Source: Paraburkholderia sabiae | GTDB taxonomy: Bacteria; Pseudomonadota; Gammaproteobacteria; Burkholderiales; Burkholderiaceae | Direction: 5' to 3' | Length of the DNA stretch: 64,000 nucleotides | NCBI RefSeq assembly: GCF_030412785.1 | Contig: NZ_CP125295.1 | Location: forward strand, 806,001-870,000 | Shown: in pieces, positions 16,502-24,658 of the stretch | Numbering within the stretch: position 1 is the first letter of the stretch | Layout of the letters: each line of letters starts with the position of its first letter | Position numbers and translations under genes: made by a program | Notes under the pieces: generated by a model | What the model was told of the DNA's origin: nothing | The model's input: only the letters and a program-made list of their open reading frames with translations | Databases searched by the model: none

Positions 16502-17680
16502 ATGTCTGAACCGTTTCTGTCTGAGCCGGCCCTCGATGTGCCGATTGTTTTCGTCGACCTTGAAACCACGGGCGGTTCCGTCGGCGAGCACAGAATCACG
16601 GAAGTCGGCGTCGTTGAAGTGGGGCCGGACGGTGCGTCCAGCTGGACCACGCTCGTCGATCCCGGTCAGCCGATCCCACCGTTCATCCAGCAATTGACGG
16701 GCATCACCAACGAGATGGTGCGCGGCGCGCCCACGTTCGCCGCCATTGCCGCGGAACTGTTCGCGCGGCTCGACGGCAAGCTTTTCATCGCGCACAACGC
16801 GAGCTTCGACCGCGGCTTTCTGCGCAGCGAGTTCCAGCGCGCGGGCTTCGCCTTCAATCCCGATGTGCTGTGTACGGTGCGCCTGTCGCGCGCGCTATTT
16901 CCCGCCGAAAAGCGCCACGGCCTCGACGCGCTCGTCGAGCGTCACGCGCTCGTGCCTTCGGATCGCCACCGCGCACTCGCCGACGCCGATCTGATCTGGC
17001 AGTACTGGCAGCGTCTGCATGGCCTCGTGCCCGTCGACGTGCTGCGCTCGCAGATCGACAAGACGATGCGGCGTTTCCGGCTCGCGGGCGATATCACGGA
17101 AGATCTGATCGACACCGCGCCCGCAGGTTGCGGCGTGTATGCGTTCTACGGCGAGAGCGACGCGCCGCTCTACGTAGGACGCAGCGTGCGCGTGCGTCAG
17201 CGTTTGCGCTCGCACCTGACGGGCGAGCGACGTTCGTCGAAAGAGATGAAGCTCGCGCAGCAGGTGCGCCGCGTCGAATGGCGCGCGACGGGCGGCGAGA
17301 TCGGCGCGCTGCTCGCCGAAGCGCAACTGATCGCCGCACTGCGCCCGCCGCACAACCGTGTGCCGCGCGTGAGCCGCGCCGATCCCGTCGATGCGCCATG
17401 GCCGTATGACGGCGCCATCGCGTTCGAGGAGCGGGATACAGCTGAAGGCGGACGTGTGTTCCACATCGTCGATCGCTGGCGCTATCTCGGACACGCGCCG
17501 TCGCTTGCCGAAGCCGCGACGCTGCTCGCGGCCAGCGTACCCGGCGCATTCGAACTCGCGACCTGGCGCATTCTCCAGTCGCATCTCGCGCGCGGCCTGC
17601 AGGTGCTGCCGCTCAGCCGCCCGGCCGCTCTGGCTTCGGACGCTGTCGTGCTGACGACAGCGCCAGCCGACGCCGCCTAA
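16502..17680 (+). CDS. DnaQ-type 3'-5' exonuclease fused to a UvrC-like GIY-YIG domain
   Basis: 392 residues. The N-terminal half is a DEDDh exonuclease like Pol III epsilon: Exo I VFVDLETTGG (Asp19, Glu21), Exo II FIAHNASFDRGFL, Exo III HRALADADLIWQ with the catalytic His and Asp. The second half starts GCGVYAFYGESDAPLYVGRS (about 207-226), the GIY-YIG nuclease fold found in UvrC and Cho. A conserved Arg (VRQRLRSHL) and a Glu (LLAEAQLI) follow. Proteins of this architecture are annotated as exonuclease or 'ethanolamine utilization' proteins in many Proteobacteria. A role in nucleotide-excision or structure-specific repair is inferred. Its end overlaps the convergent chorismate mutase gene by 4 bp. 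Confidence 0.9.
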   Translation: MSEPFLSEPALDVPIVFVDLETTGGSVGEHRITEVGVVEVGPDGASSWTTLVDPGQPIPPFIQQLTGITNEMVRGAPTFAAIAAELFARLDGKLFIAHNASFDRGFLRSEFQRAGFAFNPDVLCTVRLSRALFPAEKRHGLDALVERHALVPSDRHRALADADLIWQYWQRLHGLVPVDVLRSQIDKTMRRFRLAGDITEDLIDTAPAGCGVYAFYGESDAPLYVGRSVRVRQRLRSHLTGERRSSKEMKLAQQVRRVEWRATGGEIGALLAEAQLIAALRPPHNRVPRVSRADPVDAPWPYDGAIAFEERDTAEGGRVFHIVDRWRYLGHAPSLAEAATLLAASVPGAFELATWRILQSHLARGLQVLPLSRPAALASDAVVLTTAPADAA

Positions 17681-18273
17681 CCCGTCGCCCCGACGCCGCC
17701 CGATTCGCACACATGCCCGAGCGCCCGCGTCAGCGCGGCGTTTCGGGTGTTGTCATAGCGGGTGAGCGATTTCCAGTTGTCGATGCCGCGCGCGACGCGC
17801 GTCGGGCAATCGTCCTGTGCGCGCAGCGTCTGCATGCGCGCCAGCCCGGCGATCAGCGATTGCGTCAGCTTGTCGAGTTGCGGCCTGAGACTCGTCGCCA
17901 GATCGGGCGCGGCGCCTTCGGGCGGTCGGGTCGTGCGCCATGTCTCGAACAGCGCGTTCTGCACGTCCTTGCTCGCATCGATCTGATCCTGGAAGAACGC
18001 GTGCGCGAACGCCGGGTCCACACCCGCGCGCGTGGCGCGCTTCTCGACGTCGGCGAGCAGCGCCTGTTCTCGCGGCGTATCGGTAATCGCCTGATGGTGC
18101 GCCCACTTGTAACGCGCGACGGGTTCGGCCAGCGCGAGCCGCTGGGAGACGAGTGCGATCAGATTCGTGAGCGCCGTGTCGTCGCCGTCGGCCCGAGCCG
18201 ATGTGGGCGAGAAGGCGAGAGCGGAAGAAAGCAGAATCGCGCCAAGCGCGCCGACGAGTTTCGGACGGGTCAT
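17677..18273 (-). CDS. Secreted (periplasmic) chorismate mutase, AroQ-gamma type
   Basis: 198 residues. The signal peptide covers residues 1-28 (hydrophobic LVGALGAILLSSALAF, cleavage after SARA). The mature protein matches the all-helical AroQ-gamma fold: LVSQRLALAEPVARYKWAH with the first conserved Arg and Lys, AFFQDQIDASKDVQNALF, and a C-terminal Cys pair (DDCPTR, HVCES) that could form the disulfide typical of exported forms. It would convert chorismate to prephenate outside the cytoplasm, and its physiological role there is unclear in the family. It is monocistronic and convergent with the nuclease gene. Confidence 0.88.
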   Translation of the reverse strand: MTRPKLVGALGAILLSSALAFSPTSARADGDDTALTNLIALVSQRLALAEPVARYKWAHHQAITDTPREQALLADVEKRATRAGVDPAFAHAFFQDQIDASKDVQNALFETWRTTRPPEGAAPDLATSLRPQLDKLTQSLIAGLARMQTLRAQDDCPTRVARGIDNWKSLTRYDNTRNAALTRALGHVCESGGVGATG

Positions 18274-18608
18274 TGAGCGTGCTGCAGCATGCGGCTACAT
18301 CGAAAGGGAAAGGCAGAAGGATAGACGAAGCGCGCGATTATGCGTCACGCATGCGCAACGTGCGCCTGAACGGCGAAGGACAAACGAAGAACAAACAGAC
18401 GTTCAATTGAACGAACGAACGCGTACGCCCGCGACACGATGTCGCGTCGTCAGCGGCGCTCAGCAGAACGAAATCAGCGGCAAGCCGAGCAAAAACGCGG
18501 GCGCAGGACTACCCGGCGCTTCATCGAACGAAGCGCATAGACGCGCGTCGACACCACGCGCACGCGGCTGCGGCGCGAACCCCGATGCTTCAGAACGCAC
18601 GTCGACCG
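18274..18608. other. Intergenic DNA without a supported gene
   Basis: 335 bp between the chorismate mutase start and the 49-residue ORF. A minus-strand frame of about 54 codons (GTG near 18620, stop near 18457) is open and overlaps the end of the 49-residue ORF, but has no clear ribosome site, so I do not call it. The chorismate mutase promoter must lie at the left end. Confidence 0.35.
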
Positions 18609-18758
18609 TTACTTCGAGTCGCACGACTTGCGTTGTTCGTCAAAGAACGCGCGAACGTGCTCTGGCAGTTCCGCGCCCAGAAATTCAACGCCTGCCGGTT
18701 CCGGATCCGGGCTGAACACCTTGTCGGGGGTCGGAATCTTCGGCGGTTTGGTATCCAT
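18609..18758 (-). CDS. Small acidic hypothetical protein (49 aa)
   Basis: 49 residues, below common length cut-offs. It starts MDTKPPKIPTPDKVFSPDPE and ends EQRKSCDSK, with a well-placed GGAG eight bases upstream of the ATG. The first half is Pro-rich and probably unstructured; the second half (EFLGAELPEHVRAFFDEQRK) could form one helix. No family recognised. Strong ribosome site, ATG start and protein-like composition favour a real gene over chance. It stands alone. Confidence 0.5.
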   Translation of the reverse strand: MDTKPPKIPTPDKVFSPDPEPAGVEFLGAELPEHVRAFFDEQRKSCDSK

Positions 18759-18984
18759 GATGGGTTCTCCTTTACGAATTCATTATCTTCCTCGGCTCGT
18801 GCAGCGCACCAGCGCTGCCGCACACAGCCGATGTTTTGGCGCGCTCTCTGTTGCTTTAACGGCACAGGCTCCCAGGGATTGAAGCGCCTTGTTTAGAATT
18901 TAACGATTGTCCATATTGCAGTACGTCTAAAGACTGTCTCGCGGCCGCTTGCTATACTGCGCGCGCTCACTTTCTCAAGTCGCG

Positions 18985-19365
18985 ATGACACGTTCGACAC
19001 GCTGGATCAGTCTCGTATGGCTGGCGCTGGTACTCAATGTACTGTCGCCCGTCATCGGCTATGCGCGTGCGCCGGGCAACGAAGGCCCGCTTTCCGTCGA
19101 ACTCTGTCACGCGGCCGGCGCGCAAAACGTCGTCATCCATCTCGATGGTTCGAACGACAGCACGTCGAAGACGCACCTCGTCGTTCCCCACTGTGTCTAC
19201 TGTCCCGGCTTCGCCGCCAACTTCGCACTTGGCGCCAGTGTCCCGTTCGTTGCGCCTCCCGTCCGTACGCTTGCCTACGCGCAAGCCATCGAACCGGAAG
19301 CCGTCTTTGTGCGCCGCAGCGTACGCGTCGCACAACCTCGCGCACCACCTGTCCCGTCGATCTGA
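18985..19365 (+). CDS. DUF2946 family protein (metal-linked, exported)
   Basis: 126 residues from the ATG at 18985. An N-terminal hydrophobic segment (ISLVWLALVLNVLSPVIGYA) acts as signal or anchor. The conserved HCVYCPGF motif (His-Cys-x-x-Cys) is the hallmark of DUF2946, a family often encoded beside TonB-dependent copper receptors. An extended -10 (TGCTATACT, hexamer at 18953-18958) sits 27 bp before the start. The TonB receptor begins 165 bp downstream on the same strand. I infer a periplasmic metal-binding role. Direct evidence for copper is absent. Confidence 0.8.
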   Translation: MTRSTRWISLVWLALVLNVLSPVIGYARAPGNEGPLSVELCHAAGAQNVVIHLDGSNDSTSKTHLVVPHCVYCPGFAANFALGASVPFVAPPVRTLAYAQAIEPEAVFVRRSVRVAQPRAPPVPSI

Positions 19366-19529
19366 AGCGCTTTCAGCCAGCTCGTTCGCCCGGCGTCGTT
19401 ACGACGTAGCGGGCGGCGGGCCGCCGTGCCCGCCTTCGTCCTGATCCGCCATCCGCATGCTTCGTGTGGCGGATCGCGCTGGACATCGGCATCGGCATGG
19501 CGCCTTCGATCACGTTTCCAGGATTCTTC

Positions 19530-21911
19530 ATGCGCATCGTTTCCGCTGCGCTGTCCGCCCGCACGCCGCTATCGCTTGCGTGCGCGACAGTGTTCGCCGT
19601 TCATCCTGCATGGGCCGATGAAAGTACGACCGATCGTGCCGCCATCGACCAACCCGCATCCGATACTTCGGTCTCCCATACTTCTGTAACGAACAGTTCC
19701 GCGAATTCGTTGACGGACTCCGCCAACACGTTGCAGGCCGTCAGCGTGACGGCCGCGCGCGCGGCGCCCGCGTTTTCGCCCGACACGCCCGGCGTCGTCG
19801 AAACCGTCACGCGCGAGCAGATCGACGCGCGCAACATCGTCAACACGGAAGACGCGCTCAAGTACGCGCCGAACGTGATGGTGCGCAAGCGCTTCACGGG
19901 CGACCGCAATTCCGTCTTCGCGGGCCGCGACTTCAACGAGTTGCAGAGCGCGCGCGGTCTCGTCTATGCCGACGGGCTGCTGCTGTCGAATCTGCTGGGT
20001 TCGAGCTACGCGTATCCGCCGCGCTGGTCGCTGATCGCGCCCGACGACATCGCGCAGGTCGAAGTGCTGTACGGTCCGTTCTCGGCGCTGTATCCGGGCA
20101 ACTCGATCGGCTCGACCGTGCAGATCACGACGCGCAAGCCGGAGAAACTCGAAGCGTCGCTGGATACGCAACTGTTCACGCAGCACTATGACGACGCGTA
20201 CGGTTTCTCGAAGAACTTCGGCGGCAATCACGAGACGGCGCATATCGCCGATCGCGTCGGCAGGTTCTGGTATTCCCTGACGCTCGACCGCCTCGAGAAC
20301 AACAGCCAGCCGCTCCAGTACGCGAGCCCGAACAGCGCGTACAACGCGAAGCTCGGCGCGCCTGTCGCCGTGACGGGCGCGGCGTCGGACATCGGCCCGA
20401 ACGGCCAGCCGCGCGTGATTGTCGGTCCGCAGATGATGGAGCGCACCGAGCAGATCAACGAAAGCGTGCGCATGGGCTACGCGCTCACCGACCACATCGA
20501 TGCGACGTTGACGCTCGGGCACTGGGAAAACCACTATAAGGACCGCGCGCAGACCTTCCTGACGGACGCCGCGGGCAATCCCGTCTATGCGGGCAACGTG
20601 ACGATCGGCGGGAAGAACTACACGATCGCGCCGACCGCGTTCTCGCCCGCCAACGGCGATCAGGAGAACTGGCTCTACGCGTTCGGACTGAACGCGCGGC
20701 TCGATTCGGGCTGGAAGCTGTCGGGCGTGGTGTCCGCGTACGACGTGTCGCGCGACGTGCTGCGCTCGTCGACGACAGCGCCGCCTGCCGCCTACGCCGG
20801 CGGTCCCGGCACAATCTTCTATGGCGACGGCACCGGCTGGCGCACCTTCGACCTGAAAGCGGAATCGCCGTCCTATGCAGGTCACGCGCTGACCGTCGGC
20901 TATCACTTCGATAACTACTTCCTGCGCAACGAGACGTACAACGCGTCCGACTGGCTGAACGGCTCGCCGACGACGCTCGCCAGCACGTATCGCGGCGACA
21001 CGCGCACGCAGGCGCTCTACGGCCAGGACGCGTGGCGTTTCGCGCCCGGCTGGCTCGCGACGCTCGGTCTGCGCTACGAGCGCTGGGACGCCTACGACGG
21101 CGCGCTCGGCAACAGCGCGTCGACCTTCGGCTATGCGGACCGCAGCGCGAACGCGCTGTCGCCGAAAGCGTCGGTGCAATGGCAGGCGACGCAGGACTGG
21201 CTGTTCCGGCTGTCGTTCGCGACGGGCACGCGCTTTCCGAGCGTCGCCGAGCTGTTCCAGGGAACGATCTCGAACAACGCGATCATCAACAACAACCCGG
21301 GCTTGCGTCCGGAGAAGGCGATCGACTGGGACTTCACGGCAGAACGCGATGTCGGCGTCGGCGTCGTGCGAGCCAGCGTGTTCCAGAGCGATCTGCGCGA
21401 TTCGATCTATAGCCAGACCACTGTCAGCGGTTCGACGACGGTCACGAACATCTCGAACGTGGACCGTGTGCGGGTGCGCGGCGTCGAACTCGCGTTCTCG
21501 GGGCAGAACGTGCTGCTGCATGGGCTCGATCTCGACGCGAACGTATCGGCGACGAATTCGCGCATCCTCGCCGATTCGGCGAATCCATCGTACGTCGGCA
21601 AGCGCTTTCCGCGCATTCCCGTCATGCGCGCCAACCTGCTCGCGAATTACCACTTCACGCAGCAGTGGCAGGGCAGCGTCGGCATGCGCTACTCAGGCCG
21701 CCAGTACAACACGCTCGACAACAGCGACATCAACCCCGACGTCTATGGCGGCACGAGTTCGTTCTTCGTGATCGACCTGAAGGCGCGCTATCAGATGGGC
21801 AAACACTGGCTGGCGTCCGTCGGCATCGACAACGTCACGGACCGCCGCTATTACGTCTTCCACCCTTATCCGGGCCGCACGTTCTACGGAGAACTCAAAT
21901 GGTCGCTTTAA
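19530..21911 (+). CDS. TonB-dependent outer-membrane receptor (putative copper type)
   Basis: 793 residues from the ATG at 19530 (CCAGGATTCTTC upstream). A signal peptide (residues 1-29, ending AVHPAWA) is followed by a Ser/Thr-rich stretch. The TonB box region is near LQAVSVTAARA (about 70). The plug domain includes TPGVVETVTREQIDARN and IAPDDIAQVEVLYGPFSALY, and the 22-strand barrel ends YPGRTFYGELKWSL with an aromatic-rich last strand. It takes up a metal complex or similar ligand with TonB energy. Neighbours (DUF2946 upstream, His/Met-rich BNR protein overlapping downstream, thioredoxin-like protein) suggest copper, but the ligand is not proven by sequence. Confidence 0.9.
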   Translation: MRIVSAALSARTPLSLACATVFAVHPAWADESTTDRAAIDQPASDTSVSHTSVTNSSANSLTDSANTLQAVSVTAARAAPAFSPDTPGVVETVTREQIDARNIVNTEDALKYAPNVMVRKRFTGDRNSVFAGRDFNELQSARGLVYADGLLLSNLLGSSYAYPPRWSLIAPDDIAQVEVLYGPFSALYPGNSIGSTVQITTRKPEKLEASLDTQLFTQHYDDAYGFSKNFGGNHETAHIADRVGRFWYSLTLDRLENNSQPLQYASPNSAYNAKLGAPVAVTGAASDIGPNGQPRVIVGPQMMERTEQINESVRMGYALTDHIDATLTLGHWENHYKDRAQTFLTDAAGNPVYAGNVTIGGKNYTIAPTAFSPANGDQENWLYAFGLNARLDSGWKLSGVVSAYDVSRDVLRSSTTAPPAAYAGGPGTIFYGDGTGWRTFDLKAESPSYAGHALTVGYHFDNYFLRNETYNASDWLNGSPTTLASTYRGDTRTQALYGQDAWRFAPGWLATLGLRYERWDAYDGALGNSASTFGYADRSANALSPKASVQWQATQDWLFRLSFATGTRFPSVAELFQGTISNNAIINNNPGLRPEKAIDWDFTAERDVGVGVVRASVFQSDLRDSIYSQTTVSGSTTVTNISNVDRVRVRGVELAFSGQNVLLHGLDLDANVSATNSRILADSANPSYVGKRFPRIPVMRANLLANYHFTQQWQGSVGMRYSGRQYNTLDNSDINPDVYGGTSSFFVIDLKARYQMGKHWLASVGIDNVTDRRYYVFHPYPGRTFYGELKWSL

Positions 21912-23152
21912 GAAAATGGGCGGCGGTATTGGCCGCAAGCCTCTCGCTGACGCAGCCGCTGATGGCGCACGACATGAGCAAGATGGACGGCATGGGCGCG
22001 AGCAACGCCGCCGCGAAGCCTGCGAAGACGCCGCTCGCGACGGGCGCGACGTTCGATTCGAAACATCGGCTGTGGGTGACGTGGGTCGAAGGGCAGCACG
22101 TCGTCGTCGCGCATGCGGACAGGGCGGATGGCAAGAACCTTGCGCTGTCGGCGCCCGTCACGGTCAACGCGATGCCGGAGCCGATCTACACGAGTGCCGA
22201 GAATCGTCCGAAGATCGCGGCGAGTCCGGATGCGAAGACGATTTACGTCACGTGGTCGATGCCGCTCGACCAGCCGTACACGGGCATGGTGCGCTTTTCG
22301 CGCTCGACGGACGGCGGCGCGACCTGGAGCGTGCCCGCCACAGTGCACGGCGACCGCCAGCCGATCACGCATCGTTTCGATTCGCTGATCGTCGACGGGC
22401 AAGGGCGCATTTTCGTCACGTGGATCGACAAGCGCGATCTCACGCTGGCAACAAAGGCGGGCAAGCCGTACGACGGCGCGGCTGTGTATTACGCGGTATC
22501 GACGGATGGCGGGCTGACGTTCCAGCCCGAGCGCAAGGTCGCCGATCACACGTGCGAGTGCTGCCGGATCGCGCTGGCGCTCGACAGCGAAGGCCGCGTG
22601 CAGGCGATGTGGCGCAACGTGTTCGAAGGCCAGATCCGCGACCATGCGCTCGCCGTGCTGCCCGTCGACGCCGGTCAACCGGTCGTGCCGATTCGCGCGA
22701 CGTTCTCCGGCTGGCATATGGAAGCGTGTCCCGAGCACGGTCCGGCGCTCGCGATCACGCCGGACGGCGTGCGGCACATGGCATGGTTCAGCGTCGTGAA
22801 TGGACGCGCCGATGTCTACTATTCGCGCCTGTCCGCCGACGGCAAGCCGCTGGGCGAACCGTGGGCGTTCGGCGATACGGGCAAGCCGGACGAGCAGGCG
22901 TCGCACGCGGCGCTGATCGCGCGCGGCAAGACGCTGTGGCTCGCGTGGAAGGACTTTGACGGCGACACGATGCGCCTGATGCTGCGCCGCTCCGACGACG
23001 AAGGCGCGCACTGGAGCGCACCGCGCTCGCTCGCGCAGACGGCAGGCGGCAGCGACAACCCGCAGTTGCTCGACGACGCGGGGCGCATTTATCTGTCATG
23101 GCGCACGCAGAACGACAGCTACATGCTGGTGCCCGTCGAGGAGGGCAAGTAA
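21899..23152 (+). CDS. Exported BNR/sialidase-like beta-propeller protein
   Basis: 417 residues, start ATG at 21899 with GGAGAA upstream, overlapping the TonB receptor end by 13 bp. The signal peptide is WAAVLAASLSLTQPLMA. The mature N-terminus HDMSKMDGMGASN is His/Met-rich, a pattern seen in copper-binding proteins. At least three Asp-box (BNR) motifs are visible: STDGGATW, STDGGLTF and SDDEGAHW. A Cys cluster CECCRIAL lies in the middle and a second conserved Cys in HMEACPEHGP. It is probably a six-bladed propeller in the periplasm. Sialidase activity is unlikely, because the context is metal uptake and no Arg triad is obvious. Function inferred only from operon. Confidence 0.8.
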   Translation: MVALRKWAAVLAASLSLTQPLMAHDMSKMDGMGASNAAAKPAKTPLATGATFDSKHRLWVTWVEGQHVVVAHADRADGKNLALSAPVTVNAMPEPIYTSAENRPKIAASPDAKTIYVTWSMPLDQPYTGMVRFSRSTDGGATWSVPATVHGDRQPITHRFDSLIVDGQGRIFVTWIDKRDLTLATKAGKPYDGAAVYYAVSTDGGLTFQPERKVADHTCECCRIALALDSEGRVQAMWRNVFEGQIRDHALAVLPVDAGQPVVPIRATFSGWHMEACPEHGPALAITPDGVRHMAWFSVVNGRADVYYSRLSADGKPLGEPWAFGDTGKPDEQASHAALIARGKTLWLAWKDFDGDTMRLMLRRSDDEGAHWSAPRSLAQTAGGSDNPQLLDDAGRIYLSWRTQNDSYMLVPVEEGK

Positions 23153-23623
23153 ATGATGAAGCGAATGCTGATGTTGCTCGCGGCTTGCTTCGCCGCGTTG
23201 AGCGCGCATGCCGCCGATCTGAAACCGCTGTACGCGTCGGACGTCGAGGCGGTATTGGCGGCATCACAAGGCAAGCCGCAGATCGTCGAAATCTGGTCGC
23301 TCGATTGCAGCTATTGCCGCGAGAACACCGCGCGCATCGCCGAGTGGCAGAAGAAGCATCGCGATGTGCGTCTGACGATGATCGCGATGGACCCGATCGA
23401 CGACAACGCGGCGGCGCTGTCGCAGGTGCTCGCGTCGCTGCCGTTGCCGCCGCAGACGGCGCTCTACGCGAACGCCGAGCCGATGCCGGAAAAGCTGCGT
23501 CGCGCGCTCGATGCCAACTGGCACGGCGAAATGCCGCGCACGCTGCTGATCGATGCACACGGTACGCGTCAGGCGTCGAGCGGATTGCTGCAGCCCGCGG
23601 CGCTCGACGCGTGGCATCGCTGA
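23153..23623 (+). CDS. Periplasmic thioredoxin-like protein (TlpA/redoxin type)
   Basis: 156 residues with a signal peptide (MLMLLAACFAALSAHA). The thioredoxin fold carries a CSYC active site at Cys52-Cys55 (IWSLDCSYCRENTARI), and a cis-Pro region is likely at GEMPRTLLIDAHG. It starts directly after the stop of the propeller gene, with GAGGAGGG as ribosome site; the ATG at 23156 is an alternative. It probably keeps Cys-bearing partners of the same operon (DUF2946, propeller protein) reduced or transfers metal. This is inference from context. Confidence 0.82.
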   Translation: MMKRMLMLLAACFAALSAHAADLKPLYASDVEAVLAASQGKPQIVEIWSLDCSYCRENTARIAEWQKKHRDVRLTMIAMDPIDDNAAALSQVLASLPLPPQTALYANAEPMPEKLRRALDANWHGEMPRTLLIDAHGTRQASSGLLQPAALDAWHR

Positions 23624-23629
23624 CGCGCG

Positions 23630-24565
23630 CTATTTTGGCTGCGTCGCGCGGCGGCGCGTTTGCACCACGCGTTTCGCCATTGCTTCGTTGACCGCGTCGC
23701 GGATGCATTGCGCGACGAGTTCCGCCGCCTTGGTGCGCGACGCGCGTGAAGGCCGCGCGATCACCAGCGGCTGGCGGATCGTCTCTTCGCGGATCGGCCG
23801 TTCGATCGCACCCGCCGTCGCGCTCGCGTCGCCTTGCGTAATCAGCAGCGACACGCCGAGACCGTTCGCCACCATCCCGCGCACGAGTTCGATCGACGTC
23901 GCCCGATAACGCACCTCGGGCGCGAGCCCGCATTGCCAGAACGGCGCCATCAGAAACTCGCGGCTGTGCGGCAGATCGATCAGGATCAGCGGCTCTTTCG
24001 CGAGATCGTGCAGCGAAACCTTGCCCGCTTTCCTCGCGAGCTTCGATGCAGCGGGCACGAGCGCATAAGGCCCCAGTTCCGCGAGACATTCGCGCTCGAT
24101 ATCAGCGGGCAGGCCGACGTCGTACATCAGCGCGAGTTCGATGCGACTGCTGCGCAACGCGTCTTCCAGCTGCAAGAGATCGCCTTCGACGAACCGGATC
24201 GACAGATCGGGAAAGCGTTCGCGCGCAACGCGCAGCAGCACGGGCAGATAGACAGGCGCGATCGTGCTGAACACGCCGATCTGCACTTCGCCAGCGGCTG
24301 CATCGCCGCTGTCGTCCGCTTCGAACGATGCGGCGGCGTTCAGCAGTTGATGCGCCTCCGCCAGCTTGCGCACGCCGAATCGCGTCAGCGTCATTTTCGC
24401 GCCCGACTCACGCGTGAACAGCGTGTCGTCGAAGAGCGCTTCGAGTTCGCGAATGGCGACCGAAATGGAAGGCTGCGACACGTTCAGCAGTTTTGCCGCC
24501 GCTGTCGTGCTGCCCGTTTCGGCCGCCGCCGTGAAGTAACGCAGAAGCCGCAACGAGATACGCAT
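23630..24565 (-). CDS. LysR-family transcriptional regulator
   Basis: 311 residues. The N-terminal winged HTH (residues 1-60) is clear: LRYFTAAAETGSTTAAAKLL then NVSQPSISVAIRELEALFDD and LFTRESGAKMTLTRFG. The C-terminal substrate-binding domain has VQIGVFSTIAPVYLPVLL. The gene is divergent from a CoA-transferase/acyl-CoA dehydrogenase pair across 93 bp, the usual LysR layout, so it most likely controls that pair in response to an organic acid or CoA-related metabolite. A T-N11-A site could lie in 24566-24658 but I cannot single it out. Confidence 0.92.
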   Translation of the reverse strand: MRISLRLLRYFTAAAETGSTTAAAKLLNVSQPSISVAIRELEALFDDTLFTRESGAKMTLTRFGVRKLAEAHQLLNAAASFEADDSGDAAAGEVQIGVFSTIAPVYLPVLLRVARERFPDLSIRFVEGDLLQLEDALRSSRIELALMYDVGLPADIERECLAELGPYALVPAASKLARKAGKVSLHDLAKEPLILIDLPHSREFLMAPFWQCGLAPEVRYRATSIELVRGMVANGLGVSLLITQGDASATAGAIERPIREETIRQPLVIARPSRASRTKAAELVAQCIRDAVNEAMAKRVVQTRRRATQPK

Positions 24566-24658
24566 CAGAAAAACCTATAGGTGGTAATTCAATTCCATAT
24601 TTTACTTGATAGGGTCAGCCGCCCAGAATCGTTGCATCTCTCGTGAAAGGGGCGTGCG

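Noticed and set aside
18457..18620. A minus-strand frame of about 54 codons overlapping the end of the 49-residue ORF
   Set aside because: GTG start with no ribosome site and no recognisable feature. Left as an open possibility only.
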